Shown: one piece after another, positions 14,801 to 23,461 of the stretch
Layout of the letters: every line of letters starts with the position of its first letter
Numbering within the stretch: position 1 is the stretch's first letter
NCBI RefSeq assembly: GCF_030433685.1
Contig: NZ_JAROCF010000001.1
Location: forward strand, 310,001 to 374,000
Reading direction: 5' to 3'
Source of the DNA: Leifsonia williamsii
GTDB lineage: Bacteria > Actinomycetota > Actinomycetes > Actinomycetales > Microbacteriaceae
DNA length: 64,000 bases
Translations under genes and position numbers: made by a program
Notes under the pieces: model-generated
Told to the model about the DNA's origin: nothing
Database searches by the model: none
Seen by the model: only the letters and a program-made list of their open reading frames with translations

Positions 14801-16797
14801 GTGCCCACCCAGCCGCTCGTGAAGGCGGGCGGCTGCTGCACGGTGAGCGTGAAGCTCTGCGTGGCGCTCCCCTGACCGTTGGCCGCGGTGAAGACGAGGC
14901 CGCCCTGACCGCCCGTCCCGTTCGCGGGCGTGCCCGCGATCGTCGCGGTGCCGTCGCCGTTGTCGGTGAAGGTCAGACCGTTCGGGAGGGCGCCGGTGCG
15001 CGAGATGGTGGGCGTGGGACGGCCCGAGGTCGTCACGGTGAAGCTGCCGGCGACGCCCGTGGTGAACGTCGCGGAGTTCGCGCTCGTGAAGGCAGGGGCG
15101 GCGGTCATCGCGTACGTGAGGGCCTGCGTCGCCGGGCTCCCGACGCCGTTGGCCGCGGTGACGGTGATCGGGTAGTCCCTGGCCTGCCCGGTCGGCGTCC
15201 CCGCGATGGTCGCCGTGCCGTTGCCGTTGTCGGTGAAGGTGACGCCGGCGGGCAGCGAACCGCTCGCCGCGAGCGTCGGGACCGGATACCCGGTCGTGGT
15301 GACGGTGAACGAGCTCGCCACCCCGAGGGCGCCGGGGACCGTCGAGGCGGAGGTGATCGCCGGCGGCGCCGCAACGGTCACCGGCGTCGCGACGCGCGCC
15401 TGATCCAGCGCGGCCGTGACCGTCGCCGGACCGACAGTCGACGCGGTGAACGTGGTCGCGCCCGAGCCCGAGGCGAGGGAGGCGGAGGTCGGGGAGACGG
15501 TGCCGCCCGTCGCGGTCCACGCGACGCTCAGGTCGCGGAAGGCGGCGAGGGAACCACCGGGCACCGCTGTCCCCGAGGAGTCCTGGAGCCGCACCGAGAC
15601 CGTCGAGGTCGGAGAACCGGGGAGCGCGACCTGCGCGGGGACCGCCGAGCCGGCCAGCGTCAGCTGCGGCTGCACGGCCACCCCGCCGGAGACGGTGTCG
15701 CAGCCCGCGGCGCCCGGCGTCCCGCCGCAGCCCCACCATGTGCGCGTCATGTCGGCCGAACCCGACACCAGGCGCGCGGCGGGCGTGGTGTTGCCGGTGA
15801 TGCGGTTGTAGCGCGCGGTCAGCGCACCCGCCGTCACATCGATCGCGGAGGGGGAGCCCGCCGAGGCCGTGTTGCCGGTGAAGGTCGACCCCGTGATGCC
15901 GAGCGAGCCTCCATCGAGCCAGACGCCCGCCGCGTGGGACGAACCGCCGGTGGTGGAGTTGGCGGAGAAGACCGAGTCGGCGATGCTCATGGGCGCCGTG
16001 GCCGCGCTCCCCGCGATCGCGACAGCGCCGCCGCCGGTCGCGCCGGAGGTTCCCGACGCCGTGTTGCCCTGGAACGTGCTGTTCGAGATCGAGAGCGTCT
16101 GCGCGCCTCCCTGCGCCGCCTGGTAGTACACCGCGCCGCCGGAGCTCGACCCCGAGCTGTTGCTGCGGAACACCGCGCGGTCGATCGAGAGGGCGCCGCC
16201 GATGAACTGGATCGCCCCACCCGGGTTGTTCGTGGCGGTCGAGGCCGTGTTGGCGCGGTTGTTCTCGAACACGGAGTCGGTGATCGTCAGGGAGTCGGTG
16301 GCCGCGACGACGCTTCCCGCGCCGCCGATGACGGCGGCGCCTCCGAAGGTGTTGTCGACGCCGTCCGCGATCGTGACGCCGCTGATGCGCACATCGATGC
16401 CGCCGACGATGTTCGCGTCGAGGTTCAGGACCTGCTGGGTGCCTCCGCCCGAGATCGTGACCGCGGAGGCTCCGGCGCCGACGATGCTGATGCTCGTGCC
16501 GGAAGTGCGACCGACGAGGAGCGGTCCGCGGGTCAGCGCGTACGTACCGGCCGGGACGTTCACGACGGTCGTGTCGCCGGCGTTGTTCGCCGCGCACAAC
16601 GCGTCGCGCAGGCTGACCGGCGGGGCGACGGTCGTCGCGCCGCTGCTGCAGACGCCGGCGTCGCTGTCGGTCGTGGTGGACACCTGCAGGGTGCCGCTCG
16701 CCTGGGCCGGAAGCGCCACCCCGACGAGCGAAGCGACGACCGCGAGCGAGACGGCGAGCGCGGCGGGGAGGAGAGGGCGTCGGAGCGAGGACGGCAT
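11878..16797 (-). CDS. Giant cell-wall-anchored adhesin: beta-helix plus Ig-like (He_PIG) repeats, LASTG anchor
   Basis: A 1639-residue surface protein. A Sec signal (residues about 10-34, ending PAQASG) is followed by a parallel beta-helix domain to about residue 370 with repeated GGAV, NNRA and SNSTFQGNTA turns. About a dozen Ig-like domains follow; most share strings such as SLPAGVTFTDNGNGTATIAGT (putative-Ig/He_PIG type), and two are of the FPAPTVQW type. A Pro/Gly/Ser linker precedes the C-terminal sorting signal: LASTG at residue 1606, a hydrophobic helix and ARRRTRRA. LAxTG motifs are used by class E sortases of high-GC Gram-positives. No sortase gene lies in the window. It probably binds polysaccharide or other cells; the ligand is unknown. 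Confidence 0.88.
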   Translation of the reverse strand: MPSSLRRPLLPAALAVSLAVVASLVGVALPAQASGTLQVSTTTDSDAGVCSSGATTVAPPVSLRDALCAANNAGDTTVVNVPAGTYALTRGPLLVGRTSGTSISIVGAGASAVTISGGGTQQVLNLDANIVGGIDVRISGVTIADGVDNTFGGAAVIGGAGSVVAATDSLTITDSVFENNRANTASTATNNPGGAIQFIGGALSIDRAVFRSNSSGSSSGGAVYYQAAQGGAQTLSISNSTFQGNTASGTSGATGGGAVAIAGSAATAPMSIADSVFSANSTTGGSSHAAGVWLDGGSLGITGSTFTGNTASAGSPSAIDVTAGALTARYNRITGNTTPAARLVSGSADMTRTWWGCGGTPGAAGCDTVSGGVAVQPQLTLAGSAVPAQVALPGSPTSTVSVRLQDSSGTAVPGGSLAAFRDLSVAWTATGGTVSPTSASLASGSGATTFTASTVGPATVTAALDQARVATPVTVAAPPAITSASTVPGALGVASSFTVTTTGYPVPTLAASGSLPAGVTFTDNGNGTATIAGTPTGQARDYPITVTAANGVGSPATQALTYAMTAAPAFTSANSATFTTGVAGSFTVTTSGRPTPTISRTGALPNGLTFTDNGDGTATIAGTPANGTGGQGGLVFTAANGQGSATQSFTLTVQQPPAFTSGWVGTARIGTPFSFPITTSGYPAAAIALTGTLPSGLVFTDNGSGVATISGTPTGSGGVSTVTLTATGAGSPATGTLTLNVHQAPAVTLNPAAQAVTDGSTASFTATASGFPAPTVQWQRSTDGGANYANLAGATSTTYSFTAGAQNDGALYRAVFSNVAGSAVTTAATLSVGTAPGFTSAAAATVAEGAALSFAVTTSGYPAATLSRSGSGFPAWLTLTDNGDGTGLLSGTAPQGSGGVYPFVLSAANGFQPTAQQSFALTVTQAPAFLSAPAATFTASEADGFFVSTRAGWPATTAVSLAGGSLPNGVTLVDRGDGTAVLGGTPAAGAGGVYPITLAASNGVGPATTQAFTLTVREAPALAVASSATATVGTSFALAATALRGYPAPALTASGLPAGITFTDNGDGSGSFGGTPTGPGGVATVTIVATNGVGAPASKTVALTVREAPQITTPAADRSVKAGETVTFTAAASGFPAPSVQWSVSTDGTTFRPLDGETGTSLSFPAALADAGKVYRATFTNAVGSASTDARLAVGTSPAFTSADTATMAAGGGVQTFTVTTSGTPAAAITGAGLPVWATLTDQGDGTAVLAAAPPAGSAGRYTLTLAAENGYDPRATQVLTLDASEAPVITSADAASFSVGAAGTFTVTTTSGWPVATTIAVAGPLPDGVSFTDNGDGTATIAGTPPTGAGGTYAVTVSATNGASAPATQAVLLTVNEATSFTGSGALAVTRGVEVRAAITTAHAFPAVSGITAAGLPSGLTLTQGPDGTATITGITTEPAGTYTATLTATAPGMPDVTRDIAITVTDAAVLPLPPFAPAADGPLGGVPGNPAPGQSVTLVATGFAAFSPVTFGIYSAPVVLAVVDADAQGTATATVVLPAGYTGSHTLLAVGTAPDGSVRELRSGIVLPAAQGPSTPGPSTPGPSTPGQGAGGPAAAGQPSTGDLASTGLDVSALALLAGALLLGGLALAARRRTRRA

Positions 16798-16880
16798 GCG
16801 GGGGCTTCCGGTGGATTCGGGTTCGGGAGGCGGAGCGATCGTGCTGCCGACGCGGTTCGGGCGCGCGAGAGTGCGAGTGT

Positions 16881-16895
16881 TCTCACACTAGTGGT
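16881..16895. promoter_or_regulatory. Short palindrome upstream of the adhesin gene
   Basis: TCACACTAGTGGTGA has a perfect eight-base palindrome core (CACTAGTG) with partly symmetric flanks. It lies 84 bases upstream of the adhesin start, in the 193-base gap to the divergent Tat-signal gene. It could be an operator; the evidence is only symmetry and position. Confidence 0.3.
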
Positions 16896-16990
16896 GATGA
16901 AAATCGCACGTTGTCCCCTTTCTGCGGGACAGAGCGCCCGCCCGCGGATGCCCTAGGCTCTCCCCATCCCCCGCCCGAGGAAGGACCGCC

Positions 16991-17434
16991 GTGCCCGAGG
17001 TGTCCCGCCGTACCGTCATGGCCTCCGTGCTGGGCGGGCTCGGCGTCGCCGTCGCGGCGCCTGCGACCCCCGTGCTCGCAGCGGCCGGTGTCGCGGCGCC
17101 CGTGAGCGCCGCTCCTGCGGCTCCCGGCACTGCCGCGCAGCCCGCGCTGCCGGTCCGCTCGCTGTTCACCCCCGCCATCGGCCGACCGTTCCGCGCGGTG
17201 GACGGCGACCGCACGCTCGACCTGCGGCTGACCGCCGTCGACGACCTGGGCCCGGACAGCGCCGGCGACGAGCACCGGTTCGCACTGCGGTTCACCGCCT
17301 CGGGGTTCGACGCGGCCGACGGCACCTTCACCCTCCGTCGCGCGGGCGCACCGGACGTGCAGCTCTTCCTGACCCCGATCGGTCCGCGCGGCCTGACCCG
17401 CACGTTGCAGGCCGTCGTGAACCGGACCGCCTGA
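16991..17434 (+). CDS. Tat-signal protein of the tail-collar operon (DUF6916-like)
   Basis: A 147-residue protein from GTG 16991. The twin-arginine motif SRRTVMASVLGGLGVAVAAP opens an exported leader. The mature half (FRLTAVDD-like strands, HRFALRFTAS, GTFTLRRAG, QLFLTPIGP) is a compact all-beta domain of the kind found beside microcystin-dependent (tail-collar) protein genes. It is the first gene of an operon with a GNAT acetyltransferase (one-base overlap) and three tail-collar proteins. Export as a folded protein is predicted; the function is unknown. The DUF name is from memory of similar operons. Confidence 0.75.
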   Translation: MPEVSRRTVMASVLGGLGVAVAAPATPVLAAAGVAAPVSAAPAAPGTAAQPALPVRSLFTPAIGRPFRAVDGDRTLDLRLTAVDDLGPDSAGDEHRFALRFTASGFDAADGTFTLRRAGAPDVQLFLTPIGPRGLTRTLQAVVNRTA

Positions 17435-17898
17435 TGGCCGTGCGCACCGTCGCCCTCCGGCCGGCCCTCGCGTCCGACGAGCCCTTCCTGCGGCGCGTCT
17501 TCACCGACGCCCGCCGGTCCGAGTTCCCCGGTGTGCCCGCGGCGGACCTGGAGCCGCTGCTCGCCCTGCAGTACCGGGCGCACAGCGCGGACAGGGCGTC
17601 GCGGCACCCGCACGCCGAGGTGGCGATCATCACCGACGATAGCGAACCGGTCGGCTCGGTCACCGTCGACCGCAGCGACGGGCGCCTCCACCTCGTCGAC
17701 ATCGCCGTGCTGGCCGACCACCGCAGCCGAGGGGTGGCGACGGCGGTGCTGGAGGACCTCCTCGCGTCCGCCGAACACGTCACCCTCACGGTGTGGGCGC
17801 TGAACACGGCCGCGCGGAGGCTGTACGAACGCCACGGCTTCTCGGTCGTCGCCGAGCAGTTCGGCTACGTCCTGATGGCGACGGAGGCCGCCGCGTGA
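17434..17898 (+). CDS. GNAT-family N-acetyltransferase
   Basis: A 154-residue GNAT protein. Motif A with the acetyl-CoA loop is DIAVLADHRSRGVATAVLED, and motif B is LNTAARRLYERHGF. Its start overlaps the preceding stop by one base, so expression is coupled. GNAT enzymes transfer acetyl groups to amines of proteins or small molecules. Placement between an exported protein and three tail-collar proteins suggests modification of one of these products, but this is an inference from context. Confidence 0.85.
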   Translation: MAVRTVALRPALASDEPFLRRVFTDARRSEFPGVPAADLEPLLALQYRAHSADRASRHPHAEVAIITDDSEPVGSVTVDRSDGRLHLVDIAVLADHRSRGVATAVLEDLLASAEHVTLTVWALNTAARRLYERHGFSVVAEQFGYVLMATEAAA

Positions 17899-17941
17899 CC
17901 GCGCGCCGCCTCACCCCGCGAGCGATGAGCGAGGAGGACTG

Positions 17942-18460
17942 ATGTCGGAGCCCTACATTTGCGAGATCCGGCTGTTCGGCGGCAACTTCGCCCCCGCCGG
18001 CTGGGCCTTCTGCTGGGGACAGAGCATGTCCATCCAGCAGAACTCCACGCTGTTCTCGCTGCTCGGCGTCAACTACGGCGGCGACGGCGTGAACACCTTC
18101 AACCTCCCCGACCTGCGCGGGCGCTTCCCGCTGGGCTGGGGCACCAACCCGCAGACGCAGGTGGCGTACCCGATCGGCGGCGCCGTGGGCCAGGAGGCCG
18201 TCACGCTGACCACCGCTCAGCTCCCGATGCACGGGCACACCGTCCAGGCGGGCGGCGCGTCCACCACGGCGAGCGCCGCCGGCGCCTACCCCGCGGCGTG
18301 GGCGGACAATCCGTACTCGACCGACCAGACCGCACCCGCCGCGATGTCGCCCGCGGAGGTGCTGCCGACCGGAGGGTCGCAGCCGCACGAGAACCGGCAG
18401 CCGTACCTGGGCCTGTCCTTCATCATCAGCCTGTACGGCGTCTACCCCTCACGGGGCTGA
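17942..18460 (+). CDS. Phage tail-collar-domain protein (microcystin-dependent protein family), paralogue 1
   Basis: A 172-residue protein starting with EPYICEIRLFGGNFAPAGWA, then the collar signature CWGQSMSIQQNSTLFSLLG, NYGGDG and FNLPDLRGRFPLG. The C-terminal half has the usual LPMHGHT stretch and ends in LSFIISLYGVYPSRG. The family includes short tail-fibre tips of phage and many free-standing bacterial proteins of unknown role. No phage structural genes are nearby. Confidence 0.88.
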   Translation: MSEPYICEIRLFGGNFAPAGWAFCWGQSMSIQQNSTLFSLLGVNYGGDGVNTFNLPDLRGRFPLGWGTNPQTQVAYPIGGAVGQEAVTLTTAQLPMHGHTVQAGGASTTASAAGAYPAAWADNPYSTDQTAPAAMSPAEVLPTGGSQPHENRQPYLGLSFIISLYGVYPSRG

Positions 18461-18479
18461 GGCGGGAGGAGACCGCACC

Positions 18480-18980
18480 GTGTCCGAACCGTTCATCGGC
18501 GAGCTCCGGCTCACCGCCCTCAACTACGTGCCGCCCGGCTGGGCCATCTGCAACGGCCAGACGCTGCCGATCTCGCAGAACGAGCCGCTGTTCGCGCTGC
18601 TCGGCACCCGCTTCGGCGGCGACGGTCAGACCACGTTCAACCTCCCGGACCTGCGCGGCCGCGTGCCGCTCGGCCCCGACAACGTGCAGTACTCCCTCGG
18701 CCAGACCGGCGGCGAGGCGGCGCACACGCTGACGCAGCAGGAGATGCCGGCGCACGGGCACGCACTGGGCGTTGCCACGACGGCATCGGCGGCGTCGCCG
18801 GCCGGGGCCGTGCTGGCGCAGCCGGGCAAGGCCGCCTACGCGGCGACGGCCGCCACGACGATGTCCCCCATCACCGCGGCCGGCCCCGCCGGGCAGTCGC
18901 AGGCGCACGAGAACCTGGCGCCGTCGCTCGGCCTGACGTTCATGATCGCCCTCCAGGGCGTCTTCCCGAACCCGGAGTGA
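18480..18980 (+). CDS. Phage tail-collar-domain protein, paralogue 2
   Basis: A 166-residue protein from GTG 18480, 19 bases after paralogue 1. It contains PPGWAICNGQTLPISQNEPL, FGGDGQTTFNLPDLRGRVPLG and MPAHGHA, and it ends in GLTFMIALQGVFPNPE. The Cys-Asn-Gly-Gln form is the commonest version of the family motif. The middle Ala/Thr-rich region differs from the neighbours, as expected if ligand-binding loops diversify. Confidence 0.88.
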   Translation: MSEPFIGELRLTALNYVPPGWAICNGQTLPISQNEPLFALLGTRFGGDGQTTFNLPDLRGRVPLGPDNVQYSLGQTGGEAAHTLTQQEMPAHGHALGVATTASAASPAGAVLAQPGKAAYAATAATTMSPITAAGPAGQSQAHENLAPSLGLTFMIALQGVFPNPE

Positions 18981-18987
18981 GAGAACC

Positions 18988-19506
18988 GTGTCCGACTACT
19001 TCCTCGGCGAGATCCGACAGATCGCCTTCGACCGCGCCCCCAAAGGCTGGGCGCTCTGCCAGGGGCAGCTGTTGTCGATCGCGCAGAACACCGCGCTCTT
19101 CTCGCTCCTCGGCACGCAGTACGGCGGCAACGGGCAGACGACGTTCGCGCTCCCCGATCTGCGGGGCGTCACCCCGCTCGCCGCGGACGACAGCGGCCGC
19201 TTCCCCGTCGGCGCCCGCGGCGGCGCCGCGCAGGTGACTCTGACGCAGGCGAACCTGCCCGCGCACAACCACCAGCTCGTGGGGACGTCCGGCAACGGCA
19301 CGACGCCGTCGCCGCAGGGCGCGCTGTTCGCGACGCCCCGGGTGGGCCGGGCGGCTCAGCCCGCCTACGGCTCGACCGCTGCCGTCAGCACGGCGCCCGA
19401 CACCCTGGCGGTGCAGGGCGGCTCGCAGCCGCACAACAACCTCCAGCCGTACCTGACGGTGAACTTCATCATCGCCCTCAACGGCATCTACCCGTCCCGC
19501 GGCTGA
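18988..19506 (+). CDS. Phage tail-collar-domain protein, paralogue 3
   Basis: A 172-residue protein from GTG 18988, seven bases after paralogue 2. Motifs: PKGWALCQGQLLSIAQNTAL, YGGNGQTTFALPDLRGVTPL, LPAHNHQL and a C-terminal FIIALNGIYPSRG that matches the ending of paralogue 1. It is the last gene of the operon and its stop lies inside a hairpin. Confidence 0.88.
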   Translation: MSDYFLGEIRQIAFDRAPKGWALCQGQLLSIAQNTALFSLLGTQYGGNGQTTFALPDLRGVTPLAADDSGRFPVGARGGAAQVTLTQANLPAHNHQLVGTSGNGTTPSPQGALFATPRVGRAAQPAYGSTAAVSTAPDTLAVQGGSQPHNNLQPYLTVNFIIALNGIYPSRG

Positions 19507-19520
19507 GCGCGCGGGACGGG
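19491..19520 (+). terminator. Hairpin at the end of the tail-collar operon
   Basis: CCCGTCCCGCG at 19491-19501 pairs with CGCGGGACGGG at 19510-19520, an 11-base-pair stem that includes the last codons and stop of paralogue 3. It has no T-run. It sits between convergent genes (clpB ends at 19546) and could act for both strands. Confidence 0.55.
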
Positions 19521-19545
19521 TAGTCCGTACCTCGGGCGAGTGGTC

Positions 19546-21699
<2,154 letters not shown>

Positions 21700-21724
21700 A
21701 GGTGGTCCTTTCCAAACGGGGGCG

Positions 21725-21749
21725 AAGTTGAGTCTACTAGGCTCAACTT
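21725..21749. promoter_or_regulatory. HAIR operator (HspR binding site) upstream of clpB
   Basis: AAGTTGAG at 21725-21732 and CTCAACTT at 21742-21749 form a perfect eight-base inverted repeat with a nine-base spacer, matching the HspR HAIR consensus CTTGAGT-N7-ACTCAAG. It lies 26 bases upstream of the clpB ATG. The divergent gene at 21818 is 69 bases away and might also be affected. Confidence 0.85.
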
Positions 21750-21817
21750 TGGTTGGCGAGGGGGTATTCCGCCCGAGGCGAACTTCCTGCGACCGGCCCG
21801 CAGTATCCTGTCCCACG

Positions 21818-22174
21818 ATGATCGACCCCATGGATCTGCACGTCGTCCTGATGGACAGCGCGACCGCCGCCGCCCTCGCGCAGATCCTGCCGCTGCTGCT
21901 GCTCACCCTGATGGTGGAGCTGCGCCGGGTGGAGGTCCACCGCCGCGGGCGCGTCGTGCTCACGCGGGCGATGCTCGGCGCCTTCTTCCTCGTCTTCGGC
22001 GTGATCGAGACGATCCTGGTGCTGTCGATCGACGGCAGCTTCATCCCGTTCAGCTGGGCGGACCTCGCCGCGGGCCTGGTCATCTTCGGCCTGCTCGCGC
22101 TGCTGTTCGTGCTCTCGCTGCTGGACTCCCCCAGCGCGCGCCGCGGTGCGCGCGAGCGGAGCGACGACTCCTGA
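21818..22174 (+). CDS. Small membrane protein
   Basis: A 118-residue protein from ATG 21818 with three predicted membrane segments (about residues 16-34, 50-70 and 84-103) and a charged C-terminal tail ([12 protein letters not shown]). No family is recognised. It is divergent from clpB across the HAIR site. Confidence 0.65.
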   Translation: MIDPMDLHVVLMDSATAAALAQILPLLLLTLMVELRRVEVHRRGRVVLTRAMLGAFFLVFGVIETILVLSIDGSFIPFSWADLAAGLVIFGLLALLFVLSLLDSPSARRGARERSDDS

Positions 22175-22181
22175 CGCGGGG

Positions 22182-23321
22182 CTAGCCGCGCCGTGAGGCG
22201 GTGACCGTGAACTTGGTGTTGCGGGCGATCTGCCGCGTCGGGCCGACTGTCCGTTCCAGCGCCGGTCGATAGCCGAGGTGGGAGTTCCACACGGTCCACA
22301 GCTCGCCGCCGGGAGCGAGCACCCGGCCGGCGTCCGCGAAGAGTCGATGCGCGATGCCGGTATGGACGGCGGCGCCGATGTGGAACGGCGGGTTGAGCAC
22401 GATCAGGTCGGCCGAGGCGTCTGGTTGCGACGCGAGACCGTCGTCGCGGACGACCGTGACGCGCTCCGCGACGCCGTTGGCGGAGGCGGTCGCCGCGGCG
22501 GACGCGACGGCCGCGGCGGACTGGTCGGTCGCGACGACGCGCAGCGCCGGCCTGCCGACCGCGAGCGCCGAGGCGAGCACCCCGGTCCCGCACCCGAGGT
22601 CGACGGCGGTGCGCGCCTCCGGCACGGCCCGGTCGAGCACCGACAGGAGGAGCCGGGTGCCGATGTCGACGGACGTCCCGGCGAAGGCGGCGCCGTGCGC
22701 GCACACCCACAAGCCGGTCTCGGCGTCGAGCGACCGTTCGGGCCAGCGGTCGAGCACGGTCGCTGCCGCCGGGTGCGGCTCTGACACCGTAAGCACCCGA
22801 GCCTTCTGCCGCGCGAGCGACACGTGCACCTCGCCGAAGACGTCGGCGAGCACGGCGTTCATCGCGGTCGTCATGTGTTTGAGCATTCCGCCGGCGTACA
22901 CGGTGACATCCGGGCGGGCGTGCTCGGCGATCAGGGTCGCGATCTCGGCGAGCGCGTCGAGGCTGCGCGGCAGGCGGAGCAGGACGACGCGGGCTCCGCG
23001 AACGAGCGAATCGTCGAGCGGGTGATGCTCGTACGTGCCCTGGAGGCCGAGATCTACCGCGTTGGCGTCCAGGGCGCGCTCGCCGGTGAGGAGGTCCTGG
23101 TGCACCCGGATGCCGTCGGCGCCGCGCGCCGCCGCCGCGAGCGTCAACGCTCCGTAGGCGTCTCCCACCACGACGAGCCCGCCGCCGATGACGGTGTCGC
23201 CGGCGAGGTCGGCGATCAGCCGGTCCGCCGAGTCGGAGGCGAACAGGTTGGGCGCCTCCACATCCGGTCGGCGGCGGAGGCGCTCGTACGGGAAGCCGGG
23301 CGCGCGAGGGGGAGTCGACAC
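22182..23321 (-). CDS. Class I methyltransferase, RlmG/RsmC-like
   Basis: A protein of about 379 residues with a degenerate N-terminal methyltransferase-like half and a C-terminal catalytic half. The latter has the SAM-binding motif [15 protein letters not shown] and the NPPFH motif of enzymes that methylate exocyclic or ring nitrogens of guanine in rRNA. This two-domain build is that of RlmG (23S) and RsmC (16S). GTG 23321 is taken as start; an in-frame TTG at 23333 is the alternative. The exact rRNA target is inferred from the family. Confidence 0.8.
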   Translation of the reverse strand: MSTPPRAPGFPYERLRRRPDVEAPNLFASDSADRLIADLAGDTVIGGGLVVVGDAYGALTLAAAARGADGIRVHQDLLTGERALDANAVDLGLQGTYEHHPLDDSLVRGARVVLLRLPRSLDALAEIATLIAEHARPDVTVYAGGMLKHMTTAMNAVLADVFGEVHVSLARQKARVLTVSEPHPAAATVLDRWPERSLDAETGLWVCAHGAAFAGTSVDIGTRLLLSVLDRAVPEARTAVDLGCGTGVLASALAVGRPALRVVATDQSAAAVASAAATASANGVAERVTVVRDDGLASQPDASADLIVLNPPFHIGAAVHTGIAHRLFADAGRVLAPGGELWTVWNSHLGYRPALERTVGPTRQIARNTKFTVTASRRG

Positions 23322-23360
23322 CCCGCCAGTCAAGCACGAACGCTCCGCCCGGTTGCACGG

Positions 23361-23405
23361 CGGAGCCGCCGTGGAGGTCGTTGTGCGATCTCCACGGCGG
23401 CTCCG
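23361..23405 (-). terminator. Terminator hairpin after the giant repeat gene
   Basis: CGGAGCCGCCGTGGAG at 23361-23376 pairs perfectly with CTCCACGGCGGCTCCG at 23390-23405 across a 13-base loop. It lies 57 bases past the stop of the giant surface gene on the minus strand and before the methyltransferase start. Confidence 0.8.
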
Positions 23406-23461
23406 TTCGGCGCGGCTGAGTGGTGCTCCCGTCCCTGGGCTTGGCTGCCTGGCCGGCGGCC

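Noticed and set aside
17942..19506. Tail-collar genes as part of a prophage
   Set aside because: No other phage genes flank them, and the neighbours are a Tat protein, a GNAT enzyme, clpB and an adhesin.
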